DNA of 64,000 nt from Candidatus Solirubrobacter pratensis (GTDB lineage: Bacteria; Actinomycetota; Thermoleophilia; Solirubrobacterales; Solirubrobacteraceae), in NCBI RefSeq assembly GCF_000425945.1, contig NZ_KE384481.1, forward strand, positions 248,001-312,000, in the 5' to 3' direction. Position numbers and translations under genes: made by a program. Of this stretch, positions 10,870 to 18,724 are shown one piece after another. How positions within the stretch are numbered: position 1 is the first letter of the stretch; each line of letters opens with the position of its first letter. A model generated the notes under the pieces. The model had not been told where the DNA came from. It made no database searches and saw nothing but the letters and a program-made list of their open reading frames with translations.

Positions 10870-11834
10870 GCGTGGTCGTCGGCCTCGGTGAGGCGATGCT
10901 GCGGCTGTCGGCGCCGGGCAACGAGCGGCTCGAGCAGGCCGACGAGCTGCACGTGGAGGTCGGCGGCGCCGAGCTCAACGCGCTGATCGCCGCGACCGCG
11001 TGGGGCGCGCGGGGGCGCTGGCTGACGCGGCTGGCGGACAACCCGCTGGGCCGGCGCGCCGCCGCGCATGCGCGGGCGCACGGGGTCGAGCCGGAGGTCC
11101 AATGGGACGCGGAGGCTCGCGCGGCGCTGTACTTCGTCGAGCACGGCGCTCCGCCGCGGCCGACGCAGGTCCTCTACGACCGCGGCGACAGCGCGATGGC
11201 GCGCCTGGACGCGGACGGGTTCGACTGGGCGCTCGAGGTCGAGAGTGCGTCCGCGGCGCTCACGAGCGGGATCACGCTCGGGATCGGCCCGGGCCCCGCC
11301 GAGGCGGCCCGCGCGTTGCTGGCGGCGGCGCGCAGCCGCGGCGTGCGCACGTTCTTCGACGTCAACCATCGCAGCCGGCAGTGGACGTGGGAGGAGGCGG
11401 CACCGGTGGTGCGCGGCGTGCTCGGCGACGTCGACGTGCTGCTCGCCGGCGCGCACGACCTCGAGCGGCTGCTCGAGCGCGACGGCGAGCCCGTGGGGCT
11501 CGCGCAGGAGGCGATCGCGCGGTTCGGGCACGAGGCGGTGATGCTGCGCGAGAACGTGCACGCCGGCGAGCGCGTGATGGTGACCGTGACGGCCGTGACC
11601 CCCGCGGAGGTGGTCGGCGGGCGCGCCCACTCGGCGCGCGTGATCGACGGCTTCGGGGGCGGCGATGCCGCCCTCGGCGCACTGGTGGCGCGGCTGCTGG
11701 CCGGCGACTCGATCGGCACGGCGGCCGATCACGCCGCGCGGGCGTGCGCGGTCCAGCACACGATCACCGGCGACGCATGGATCGGCCGGCCCGACGAGCT
11801 CGCGCTGAACGCCGAGCGGAGCATCCTGCGGTGA
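10866..11834 (+). CDS. PfkB-family sugar kinase (2-keto-3-deoxygluconate kinase-like)
   Basis: A 322-residue ribokinase-fold kinase. The N-terminus GLGEAMLRLSAP and the substrate-lid glycine stretch EVGGAELNALIAATAWGARGRWLTRLADNPLGRR are typical of KdgK-like members. The C-terminal ATP site is DGFGGGDAALGAL, which keeps the catalytic Asp of the PfkB signature although Thr/Ala positions differ from the usual DTxGAGD. It probably phosphorylates a 2-keto-3-deoxy sugar acid, judging by the aldolase that follows with a 4-base overlap (GTGA). The substrate is inferred from context, not from sequence alone. Confidence 0.85.
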   Translation: MSVVVGLGEAMLRLSAPGNERLEQADELHVEVGGAELNALIAATAWGARGRWLTRLADNPLGRRAAAHARAHGVEPEVQWDAEARAALYFVEHGAPPRPTQVLYDRGDSAMARLDADGFDWALEVESASAALTSGITLGIGPGPAEAARALLAAARSRGVRTFFDVNHRSRQWTWEEAAPVVRGVLGDVDVLLAGAHDLERLLERDGEPVGLAQEAIARFGHEAVMLRENVHAGERVMVTVTAVTPAEVVGGRAHSARVIDGFGGGDAALGALVARLLAGDSIGTAADHAARACAVQHTITGDAWIGRPDELALNAERSILR

Positions 11835-12499
11835 AGGCGCTGGGCGAGAGCGGCGTGGTCGCGATCCTGCGGCTGCGCGACCACGGGCTCGCGGTCGAGG
11901 TCGCCGAGGCGCTCGCGCGCGGCGGGATCGGCGTCCTCGAGCTCACGCAGGACGATCCGGCGGCGCTGGCGGCGCTGCGCAGGGTGGCTGCGTTGAAAGG
12001 GGTCGTCGTCGGAGCGGGGACGGTGACCGACGTGGCGACGGTGGCGGCGGTCGCCGACGCGGGCGCGCGGTTCGTCGTCGCGCCGAACGTGGATCCGGGC
12101 GTGATCGGCGCCGCGCTCGACGCCGGCCTCGCACCGCTGCCCGGCGCCTTGACGGCGACCGAGGTGGCCGCGGCGCTGGCCGCCGGCGCGGAGATGATCA
12201 AGCTGTTCCCCGCGGGGCCGATGGGCACGGCGTACCTGCGCGCGTTGCGCGGGCCGTTCGAGCACGTCGCGTTCGTGCCGACGGGCGGGATCGCGCACGA
12301 CGCGGCCGGCGACTGGATCGCCGCGGGCGCGTCGGCGGTGGGGCTCGGCTCGGACCTCGTGGGAGCGCGCCCGGCGGACGCCGACCTCGAAGGCATCGAG
12401 GCCCGCGCCCGCGTGGCGGTCGCGAGCGCGCGCGCCGCGCTGGCCGCCTCGTCGCGCCTCGCGATCCACATGGGCGACGGCGCCGAGCCCGGCGCATGA
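11831..12499 (+). CDS. 2-dehydro-3-deoxy-phosphogluconate (KDPG)-type aldolase
   Basis: A 222-residue class I aldolase of the KDPG/KHG family. Visible motifs are VVAILR at the N-terminus (phosphate-site Arg), GVLELTQDD (the general-acid Glu region), VGAGTVTD, the Schiff-base lysine in AEMIKLFPAG (Lys124) and the phosphate loop PTGGIAHD. The enzyme splits a 2-keto-3-deoxy-6-phospho sugar acid into pyruvate and a triose phosphate such as glyceraldehyde 3-phosphate. The GTG start overlaps the kinase stop, and the stop overlaps the next ATG, each by 4 bases. Confidence 0.9.
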   Translation: MKALGESGVVAILRLRDHGLAVEVAEALARGGIGVLELTQDDPAALAALRRVAALKGVVVGAGTVTDVATVAAVADAGARFVVAPNVDPGVIGAALDAGLAPLPGALTATEVAAALAAGAEMIKLFPAGPMGTAYLRALRGPFEHVAFVPTGGIAHDAAGDWIAAGASAVGLGSDLVGARPADADLEGIEARARVAVASARAALAASSRLAIHMGDGAEPGA

Positions 12500-13296
12500 T
12501 CGTCGACGCGCACGTCCACGTCTTCCGCCGCGCCGAGCTCGACGGCCGCGAGCCCGACGCGCTCGTCCCCGCCGAGCGCGACGCGCCGGTCGAGCAGCTG
12601 CTCGCGCTGATGGACGGGGCCGGCGTCGACCGCGCCGTGCTCGTCCCGCTCGACGAGCACGACGAGTACGTCGCCTCCGTGCTCGATCACCGGTTCGCGG
12701 GCATCGCGGTCGGCCTGCACTCGCTGCCGCAGCGGCGCGAGCGGTTCGCGTTCGACGGCGTCCGCACGCAGCGGCTGGACGACATGGACGCGTTGCGCTG
12801 GATCGCCGCCGAGGGCCTTGTGCTGTGGACGTACCTGGAGCCCGATCAGCTCCCGGCGCTGCTCGAGCTGCCGGCCGTGCTGCCGGAGCTGCGCATCGTC
12901 CTCAACCACCTCGGCTTCTTCCCGCATGACATGCGCGTCGACGCCTACGGCCGGCCGCGGTTCGAGGATCCGCTGCCGCCCGACCGCGTGGAGGCGGTGC
13001 TGTCGCTCGCCCGCCACGAGAACGTGCACGTCATGCTGTCAGGGCAGTACGCACTGTCGGCCGAGGACGCGCCGTATCGCGATCTCGACGGGCTGATCCG
13101 CCGGCTGGCGGACGCGTACGGCGCCGAGCGCATGCTGTGGGCTTCCGACCATCCCTGGATCGACGACGTGCCGGGCTACGGCGCGACCGCCGCGCTGCCG
13201 GAGCTCGCACTGCCGGACGCGAGCGAGGCGGAGCTCGCGGCGATCCGCGGCGGCACCGCGCTGCGCCTGTTCCCCCGACTCTCTGGAGGCACATGA
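12496..13296 (+). CDS. Amidohydrolase-superfamily TIM-barrel hydrolase (COG2159/COG3618-like)
   Basis: A 266-residue metal-dependent hydrolase. The N-terminal HVHVF metal motif (IVDAHVHVF), the mid-barrel LRIVLNHLGFF and the C-terminal WASDHPW with its catalytic Asp are the landmarks of the amidohydrolase_2 group. This group includes sugar lactonases, 2-pyrone-4,6-dicarboxylate lactonase and decarboxylases. Beside a kinase and KDPG aldolase, a lactonase role is the simplest guess. It overlaps its neighbours by 4 bases on each side. Confidence 0.85.
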   Translation: MIVDAHVHVFRRAELDGREPDALVPAERDAPVEQLLALMDGAGVDRAVLVPLDEHDEYVASVLDHRFAGIAVGLHSLPQRRERFAFDGVRTQRLDDMDALRWIAAEGLVLWTYLEPDQLPALLELPAVLPELRIVLNHLGFFPHDMRVDAYGRPRFEDPLPPDRVEAVLSLARHENVHVMLSGQYALSAEDAPYRDLDGLIRRLADAYGAERMLWASDHPWIDDVPGYGATAALPELALPDASEAELAAIRGGTALRLFPRLSGGT

Positions 13297-14459
13297 CGAC
13301 CCGCATCACCGAGATCTCCTCGCGCGCCACCGGGCTTCCGGTGCAGGCGATCCGCGAGGTGATGGAGCTGGCGTGGAAGCAACCGGACGCGATCCACCTG
13401 GAGGTCGGCGAGCCGGGCTTCCCCACTCCGCCGCACATCGTCGAGGCGGCGGCGCGCGCTGCGCGCGACGGCCACACCAAGTACACGCCGAACGCCGGCA
13501 TCGCGCCGCTGCGCGAGGCGCTCGCGGCCAAGGTCGGGCGCGTCAACGGCTACGAGGCTTCGCCGGACCAGGTGGTCGTCGGAGCGGGCGGCGTGCAGGT
13601 GCTCCACAACATCCTCCTCGCGCTGACCGATCCGGGCGACGAGATCCTCATGCCGGACCCGGCGTGGCCGGACTTCGTGCAGATGGCGCACCTGCTGGAC
13701 ACGCCGCCGCGCTTCTATCACCAGACGCCCGAGACGCGGTTCTTGCCGGCGATCGAGGAGCTCGAGGAGCTGGTGACGCCGCGCACGCGGGTGCTGATCG
13801 TCAACTCCCCCTCGAATCCGCTCGGCGCGGTCGTCCCGGCCGCGCTCTCCGCCGAGCTGGTCGCGTTCGCCGAGCGCCACGGCCTGTGGCTGGTGTCCGA
13901 CGAGTGCTACGACGAGATCGCCTTCGACGGGACGTTCGCGAGCCCGATGGCGGTCGCGCCGAGCCCGCGCGTGATCAGCGCCTACTCGTTCTCGAAGGTG
14001 TACGCGATGACCGGCTGGCGCGTGGGCTACTGCGTCGCGCCGCCCGAGGTCGCGGCGACGCTGACGCGCCTGCAGGAGCCGATCGTGTCGTGCGTGAACG
14101 CGCCGGCGCAGATGGCGGCGCTGGCGGCCGTCACGGGGCCGCAGGACATCGTGGTCGAGATGCGCGACGCGTACCGCGAGCGACGCGACGCGGCCGTCGC
14201 GCTGCTGTCTGAGGCGGGCGTCGGCGTGCTGCGCCCGGCGGGCGCGTTCTACCTCTGGGTCGACATCGCGCCGTCAGGGCGCGACAGCCGCGACTTCGCG
14301 TTCTCGCTGATCGCCGAGCGCGGCGTCGCGTGCGCCCCCGGCACCGCGTTCGGCGCGGCGGGCGAGGGCTTCGTGCGGCTGTCGATGGCCTCGGAGCTCG
14401 ACGTGCTCCTCGAAGGAGCACGCCGGCTCGTGGAGCATCTCGGCACGCGGTCGGGCTAG
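13293..14459 (+). CDS. PLP-dependent aminotransferase, class I/II
   Basis: A 388-residue fold-type I aminotransferase. The PLP lysine is Lys235 in SAYSFSKVYAMTGWRVGY. Upstream are VGAGGVQVLHNILLAL (cofactor phosphate loop), NSPSNPLGAV (Asn contact) and SDECYDEI (Asp/Tyr contacting PLP); the C-terminal LSMA carries no visible Arg, so the carboxylate clamp is uncertain. It resembles aspartate/alanine-type enzymes but the amino donor is not readable. As last gene of the operon it may convert an amine set free by the M20 enzyme to a 2-keto acid (inference). GGAGG lies only 3 bases from the ATG, which is unusually close, but the 4-base overlap supports the start. Confidence 0.9.
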   Translation: MTTRITEISSRATGLPVQAIREVMELAWKQPDAIHLEVGEPGFPTPPHIVEAAARAARDGHTKYTPNAGIAPLREALAAKVGRVNGYEASPDQVVVGAGGVQVLHNILLALTDPGDEILMPDPAWPDFVQMAHLLDTPPRFYHQTPETRFLPAIEELEELVTPRTRVLIVNSPSNPLGAVVPAALSAELVAFAERHGLWLVSDECYDEIAFDGTFASPMAVAPSPRVISAYSFSKVYAMTGWRVGYCVAPPEVAATLTRLQEPIVSCVNAPAQMAALAAVTGPQDIVVEMRDAYRERRDAAVALLSEAGVGVLRPAGAFYLWVDIAPSGRDSRDFAFSLIAERGVACAPGTAFGAAGEGFVRLSMASELDVLLEGARRLVEHLGTRSG

Positions 14460-15160
14460 TTGCGGCTGCCGCCGAAGATCCGCAGCAGGCTGATGACGAG
14501 GTTGATGAAGTCGAGGTAGAGCGCGAGGGCGCCGAAGATCGCGAGCTTCTGCGTCGTGTCGGCGTCGCCGACCCCTTGCGCGCCGATCTTCTTGATCTTC
14601 TGCATGTCGTACGCGGTCAGGCCGGCGAAGATGATCACGCCGAACACGCCGATGATGAAGTTGAACGCCGAGCCGCCGACGAACGCGTAGACGATGCTGG
14701 CGACGATCAGGCCGATCAGCGCGCCGAACAGGATCCCGCCGAGGCCGGAGAGGTCGCGCTTGGTCACGTAGCCGTATGCGGCCATGCCGCCGAACACGCC
14801 GGTCGCGCCGCCGAACGCCGCCACGACGCTGCCGGTCGTGTAGACCTCGAAGAGGATCGCGAACGTGATGCCGGTGAGGCCCGCGTAGATGCAGAAGAGC
14901 AGCGCGGCGGTGTTCGCGGAGATGCGCGTGATCAGGAACGAGAGCGCGAAGACGGCGCCGATCTGCGCGATGAAGAGGATCCAGAACGCGCCGCTGTGGT
15001 CGAGGAAGTACTGCGTGACGTTCGTCGTGCCGGCGAGATAGCCGGCGACGCCGGTCGTGAGTGCGAGCCCCAGCAGCATCCAGGCGAAGACCTGGCGCAG
15101 GTAGGTGCGCTCCGCGACGGCATCGGTGGCGGTTGCCTGGTATGCGAACGGGCTGCTCAT
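14456..15160 (-). CDS. Bax inhibitor-1/YccA-family membrane protein
   Basis: A 234-residue protein with seven hydrophobic helices. It begins RTYLRQVFAWMLLGLALTTGVAGYLAG, has the family stretches YAGLTGITFA and GLTAYDMQKIKKIG, and ends with a helix followed by RIFGGSRN. Bacterial BI-1 proteins are linked to calcium leak and membrane protein quality control. Its stop overlaps the aminotransferase stop by 4 bases (ctag), so the two genes are convergent. It lies 18 bases downstream of glutamine synthetase on the same strand and may share its transcript. Confidence 0.92.
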   Translation of the reverse strand: MSSPFAYQATATDAVAERTYLRQVFAWMLLGLALTTGVAGYLAGTTNVTQYFLDHSGAFWILFIAQIGAVFALSFLITRISANTAALLFCIYAGLTGITFAILFEVYTTGSVVAAFGGATGVFGGMAAYGYVTKRDLSGLGGILFGALIGLIVASIVYAFVGGSAFNFIIGVFGVIIFAGLTAYDMQKIKKIGAQGVGDADTTQKLAIFGALALYLDFINLVISLLRIFGGSRN

Positions 15161-15178
15161 GTGCTCTTTGTAGCGGAT

Positions 15179-16522
15179 CTACAAGATCGCGAGGTAGCGA
15201 TCGAGCTCCCACTGGGAGACCTGCACGCGGTAGTCCTCCCACTCCTGGCGCTTGATCTCGACGTAGCGGTTGAAGATGTGCTCCCCGAGCGTGCGCAGCA
15301 CAAGCTCGGATTCCGACGTGATCTCGATCGCCTCGCCGAGCGTCTCCGGCAGCTGCTCGATGCCCAGGCGGCGCCGCTCGTCCGGGGACAGGTGGTAGAG
15401 GTTCTTCTCCATCGGCTCCGGCAGCTCGTAGCCGCGCTCGATCCCCTCCAGGCCCGCCTGCAGCAGCGCGGCGAAGGTCAGGTATGGGTTGCAGGCTGGG
15501 TCCGGCGAGCGCAGCTCCATGCGCGTCGCGTTCTCCTTGCCGGGGTGGTAGAGCGGGACGCGGACCAGCGCCGACCGGTTGCGGCGGCTCCAGGCGACAT
15601 AGACCGGCGCCTCGTAGCCCGGGACGAGCCGCTTGTAGGAGTTCACCCACTGGGCGAAGATCGAGCAGATCTCGCGCGCGTGGCGCAGCTGGCCGGCGAT
15701 GAACGCCTTGCCGACGTCGGACAGGAAGTACTTGTCGTCGGCGTCGTAGAACGCGTTGCGGCCGTCCTTGAAGAGCGACTGGTGCGTGTGCATGCCGGAG
15801 CCGTTCTGGCCGAACAGCGGCTTGGGCATGAACGTCGCGTGCCAGCCGTACTTCATCGCGTACTCCTTGACCGTGATGCGGTACGTCATGCAATCGTCGG
15901 CCATCTTGATCGCGTCGGAGTAGCGCATGTCGATCTCGTGCTGGCTCGGGCCGACCTCGTGATGGGAGTACTCGACGTCGATGCCGAGGCGCTCGAGGGC
16001 GAGGACGGTGTCGCGCCGGACGTCCGAGCCGGCGTCCAGCGTCGTCAGATCGAAGTAGCCGCCCTCGTCCAGCGGCTGCGTCGAGTCGCTGTCGCGGAAC
16101 AGGTAGTACTCCAGCTCGGGGCCGACGTAGAAGTCGTCGAAGCCGAGCTCGCGGGCGCGCGCGACGGCGCGGCGCAGCACGTGGCGCGGGTCGCCCTCGT
16201 ACGGCTGGCCCTCCGGCGTCTGGACGTCGGCGAACATGCGGCCGACGCCGGTGTCGCGCTCCTCCGGCCGCCACGGCAGGATCGTGAACGTGCTGGGATC
16301 CGGCATCGCGATCATGTCCGACTCCTCGATCGCGTTGAACCCGGTGATCGACGAGCCGTCGAAGCCCATGCCGCCTTCGAACGCGTCGTCGAGCTGGTTG
16401 GCGGCGATCGAGAACGACTTCAGCTGGCCCAGGATGTCGGTGAACCAGAGGCGCACGAAGCGGATGCCCCGCTCTTGGACGAGCGCCTTGACGTCGTCGG
16501 CGGTTTCGGGTTGGTCGGCCAT
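15179..16522 (-). CDS. glnA: Glutamine synthetase, type I
   Basis: A 447-residue GSI. Visible landmarks are GFDGSSITGFNAIEESDM in the N-terminal beta-grasp domain, VGPELEYYLF (metal Glu), HHEVGPSQHEID, GSGMHTHQSLF, NRSALVRVP and the ATP/metal region ATRMELRSPDPACNPYLTFA. It makes glutamine from glutamate, ammonia and ATP. The length and the C-terminal loop (NLYHLSPDERRRLGIEQLPETL) look like the shorter GSI-alpha form controlled by feedback, lacking the insertion of the GSI-beta class; a Tyr is nevertheless present in that loop. The ATG at 16522 gives the expected N-terminus. Confidence 0.93.
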   Translation of the reverse strand: MADQPETADDVKALVQERGIRFVRLWFTDILGQLKSFSIAANQLDDAFEGGMGFDGSSITGFNAIEESDMIAMPDPSTFTILPWRPEERDTGVGRMFADVQTPEGQPYEGDPRHVLRRAVARARELGFDDFYVGPELEYYLFRDSDSTQPLDEGGYFDLTTLDAGSDVRRDTVLALERLGIDVEYSHHEVGPSQHEIDMRYSDAIKMADDCMTYRITVKEYAMKYGWHATFMPKPLFGQNGSGMHTHQSLFKDGRNAFYDADDKYFLSDVGKAFIAGQLRHAREICSIFAQWVNSYKRLVPGYEAPVYVAWSRRNRSALVRVPLYHPGKENATRMELRSPDPACNPYLTFAALLQAGLEGIERGYELPEPMEKNLYHLSPDERRRLGIEQLPETLGEAIEITSESELVLRTLGEHIFNRYVEIKRQEWEDYRVQVSQWELDRYLAIL

Positions 16523-16572
16523 GATCCGCGGGAGGCTAGTGGACTCAGGGTCCTGGCCGGTTGGCCTTGCGG

Positions 16573-16938
16573 TCAGGGTGCGCTCAACCAGCGGTCCGCC
16601 CAGGTCTTGAGCTCGCCGAGCGCCGGCGCCAGCTCGCGCCCCTTCTCGGTGAGCTCGTAACAGACGCGGATCGGGGTACCGTCCAGGACGTGGCGGGCGA
16701 CGATGCCTCTCGCCTCGAGCTCCTTCATGCGCTCAGAGAGCAGGCGGTCGGAGAGGTCAGGGACCGCCTGCGCGATCTGCGTGAAGCGAAGGCGGCCTCC
16801 CTGGAGCAGGACATAGACGATCGCTCCCGTCCAGCGCTTGCCCACGAGCTCCACCGCCTCATGGAGGCGGGGGCAGCACTGGCACTCCTCGGCGTGCGGG
16901 CTGGTGGGGGCTGTCGTCGTCGTGCCGGCGGCGGGCAT
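16573..16938 (-). CDS. HxlR-family transcriptional regulator
   Basis: A 121-residue winged-helix regulator. The sequence CCPRLHEAVELVGKRWTGAIVYVLLQGGRLRFTQI, in its typical position after a short N-terminal tail, and LSDRLLSERMKELEARGIV identify the HxlR family. Three cysteines (CQCC, near residues 19-22) sit where redox- or quinone-sensing members carry theirs. It follows the AhpD-like gene by 12 bases on the same strand and probably regulates that two-gene unit. The effector is inferred to be an oxidant or electrophile. Confidence 0.88.
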   Translation of the reverse strand: MPAAGTTTTAPTSPHAEECQCCPRLHEAVELVGKRWTGAIVYVLLQGGRLRFTQIAQAVPDLSDRLLSERMKELEARGIVARHVLDGTPIRVCYELTEKGRELAPALGELKTWADRWLSAP

Positions 16939-16950
16939 GGCTGCTGCTGA

Positions 16951-17517
16951 TCAGGCCGCGCGCAGCATACGCGTCTCCTCGACGGAGCCGTCGACGGGGA
17001 TCTCCCCGGCGAGGTTGACCATCGCGGTGAACGACTCCAGGCTGAGGACCGCGATCGCCTCGAGCAGCTGCTCGTCGTCCCAGCCGGCCTCCTTGGCCTC
17101 CTCGTGCAGGTGCTGGGGCGCCTTGGCGGGATCGGCGAGCAGCGGCTGAAGGAACTTCAGCAGCGCGTCCTCGCGCGGATCGCTCGACGACCAGCTGCGC
17201 GCCCTCGCGACCTCGTCGATGCCGAGGCCCGCCCGGCGCGACGTGCGGCTGTGGAGCTGGAGCCCGGGCTTTGACTCGTAGTGCTCGGCGACCGCGAGCG
17301 CGATCCGCTCGACCGTGTCGCGCGGGAGCTTGCCGTGGCGGAGCTCGCCCCGGAAGCGCACGTAGGCGCGCAGCGCCGCGGGAGACCCGGCGAGGGCGCC
17401 GAGGAAGTTGGGCAGCTGGCCCGCGGCCGAGGAAGCGCCCTTCAAGATCGGCAGCGATCCCTCGGGCGCGGTGAGGTCGTCATGGATGTGGAAGCGGCTC
17501 ATCTGAGTCTTGGGCAT
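16951..17517 (-). CDS. Carboxymuconolactone decarboxylase/AhpD-fold protein lacking the CxxC motif
   Basis: A 188-residue all-helical protein with the CMD/AhpD layout (LPNFLGALAGSPAALRAYVRFRGELRHGKLP, ERIALAVAEHY, then HSRTSRRAGLGIDEVARAR). In peroxidase-active relatives the middle helix carries a CxxC/His centre. Here the corresponding stretch reads EHYESKPGLQLHSRTS, with the His but no cysteine, so alkylhydroperoxidase chemistry is unlikely. It is first in a unit with the HxlR gene. Its role may be decarboxylase-like or non-redox; I cannot say which. Confidence 0.83.
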   Translation of the reverse strand: MPKTQMSRFHIHDDLTAPEGSLPILKGASSAAGQLPNFLGALAGSPAALRAYVRFRGELRHGKLPRDTVERIALAVAEHYESKPGLQLHSRTSRRAGLGIDEVARARSWSSSDPREDALLKFLQPLLADPAKAPQHLHEEAKEAGWDDEQLLEAIAVLSLESFTAMVNLAGEIPVDGSVEETRMLRAA

Positions 17518-17575
17518 GCTGACCGCCGTTGTGAGCTGGGGGAGCGTGTCGAGGGACGCCCTTCGCAGGGCCCTT

Positions 17576-17590
17576 CTTACGAGAGATAAG
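17576..17590. promoter_or_regulatory. Possible operator upstream of the AhpD-like/HxlR unit
   Basis: CTTACGAGAGATAAG (arms CTTA/TAAG, 7-base spacer) lies 59 bases upstream of the AhpD-like start in a locally AT-richer patch, as expected for a promoter. HxlR-family operators often have this kind of TTAC/GTAA half-site. The arms are short, so the call is weak. Confidence 0.3.
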
Positions 17591-17862
17591 TGTATGTCGG
17601 CGCCCTGGGTGCCGCAACCGCACCTGGCCCCACATGCCTCGCTCGCGTCAGCGGTCGGTCAGGTCCGCGGAGCGCGGTGTTCGGGCTCCGACGGCCTGTG
17701 CGTACGAGGGGACCGCAGCCCGCGTCCGGCGGCGGATTCGTCGGGCGCGCGGGTGAGTCCCGATCCAAGGGCTCGGGGGCCGTGGGTCGGGGCGCGGGGC
17801 GGTGTCCGCGCGCCCCGCGCCTCGCGTGCGGCCTGCATCCGTTTGCGCGACCTCCCCCGCGG

Positions 17863-17968
17863 GTCTGCGGCGCTCCGCGGGGGTCGCCCCCGCGCGGGTC
17901 TGCGGCGCTCCGCGGGGGGTCGGCCCCCGCGCGTCTGCGGCGCTCCGCGGGGGGTCGCCCCCGCGCGT
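17863..17968. repeat. Three tandem 35-bp GC-rich hairpin units
   Basis: The unit starting GTCTGCGGCGCTCCGCGG is repeated three times head to tail (17863-17897, 17898-17932, 17933-17968) with few differences. Each unit contains a GC-only stem-loop (GCGGGGG ... CCCCCGC). The array starts exactly at the 3' end of the tail-anchored protein gene (stop at 17968-17970, minus strand), so it could act as a terminator or mRNA 3' stabiliser. The rest of the gap 17518-17862 holds no gene that I can support. Confidence 0.75.
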
Positions 17969-18555
17969 CAGTGCGACGTCAGGATGGCGATCAGGATGAG
18001 CAGGACACCGAGCGCGACGGCGTAGGCGACGATCCGGTCGGGCCGGCCGCCCATGCGCTCAACGGCGGTGCGCGGTCGGCGGTGGCGCGGCACCGGCAGC
18101 CGGTCGGGGTGGCCGCCGATCACGACCGTGCGGCGACCCTCGGTGGCGGTGCGCGGGGCCGGGGGCGCCTCCTCGGGCGTCGCGGCCGGCTCCTCCGCGT
18201 CACGCTCGAACACGATCGTCCGCGAGACCGGTGCGGGCCGCTCGTAGAGCTCGTCGACGCCCCAATCGTCGTAGCGCGGGCCTTCGGCGGGCTCGTCGCG
18301 CGCGACTCGCGACGGCTCGCTCCGCGTCGCGTCCCCACGCTCCGGCCGCGACTCCTCGCGCGCCGGCGCGCTCGCGTTCTCATCGCGACGGATCCGCGGC
18401 TCCTCGCCGCGGCGCACGAAGCGGCGACTCGGCATTCGGTCGAAGACGTCTTCGGTCACGCCCCAGTCGGCCACGGCCCGCCGCCGGCGGCCGCGCGGCT
18501 CGTCCTGTTCGTGGTCGTAGAAGGCCTGGCTCTGGGCCTCGTGCTCAGGTGGCAT
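17968..18555 (-). CDS. Tail-anchored hypothetical protein under a c-di-AMP riboswitch
   Basis: A 195-residue protein of no named family. The first 140 residues are charged and probably disordered, rich in Arg, Glu, Asp and Pro, with a repeated DWGV motif (ADWGVTEDVFDRM near residue 30 and DDWGVDELYERP near 96). A conserved-looking block follows (RTVVIGGHPD ... RRPRTAVERMGGRPDRI), then one C-terminal hydrophobic helix (AYAVALGVLLILIAILTSH). The topology is that of a tail-anchored protein with a cytoplasmic domain. The leader carries a ydaO-type riboswitch, so expression should respond to c-di-AMP; known actinobacterial targets concern cell wall and ion balance. The role is unknown. Confidence 0.75.
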   Translation of the reverse strand: MPPEHEAQSQAFYDHEQDEPRGRRRRAVADWGVTEDVFDRMPSRRFVRRGEEPRIRRDENASAPAREESRPERGDATRSEPSRVARDEPAEGPRYDDWGVDELYERPAPVSRTIVFERDAEEPAATPEEAPPAPRTATEGRRTVVIGGHPDRLPVPRHRRPRTAVERMGGRPDRIVAYAVALGVLLILIAILTSH

Positions 18556-18572
18556 GTCGAAAACGTCCTCTT

Positions 18573-18724
18573 CCTGGGCTTACGGGGTTAGCTGACGGGC
18601 TCGCGCCGAAGAGCGGCGCTAAACGGCCTGACCTGACCGTGACTCGCCCCAACTGCTTTGGGTCCCCCGCTTCCCGTCTCCTACGGGAACTCAGCGGATG
18701 CGAGCAAAAGTACCAGCCCTCAGG
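18573..18724 (-). ncRNA. c-di-AMP (ydaO/yuaA-type) riboswitch
   Basis: On the minus strand, directly upstream of the gene starting at 18555, the leader contains the conserved blocks of the ydaO aptamer in order: CGCTGAGTTCCCG, GCGGGGGACCC, TTGGGGCGAGTC and CCCGTCAGCTAACCCCGTAAG. The outer helix is supported by GGGCT (18715-18719) pairing with AGCCC (18576-18580). A further hairpin, CGCCGCTCTTCGGCG, lies between the third and fourth blocks. This aptamer class usually turns genes off when c-di-AMP is high. About 18 bases separate it from the start codon, so control could act on translation or on termination. Confidence 0.88.

Noticed and set aside
14330..16660. 776-codon plus-strand frame across the Bax-inhibitor and glutamine synthetase genes
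   Set aside because: It spans two well-identified minus-strand genes and has the Val/Glu/Arg/Asp repeat look of a shadow frame.
17863..17968. CRISPR array
   Set aside because: The three units are directly tandem with no unique spacers; each is a GC hairpin. No cas gene is in the window.
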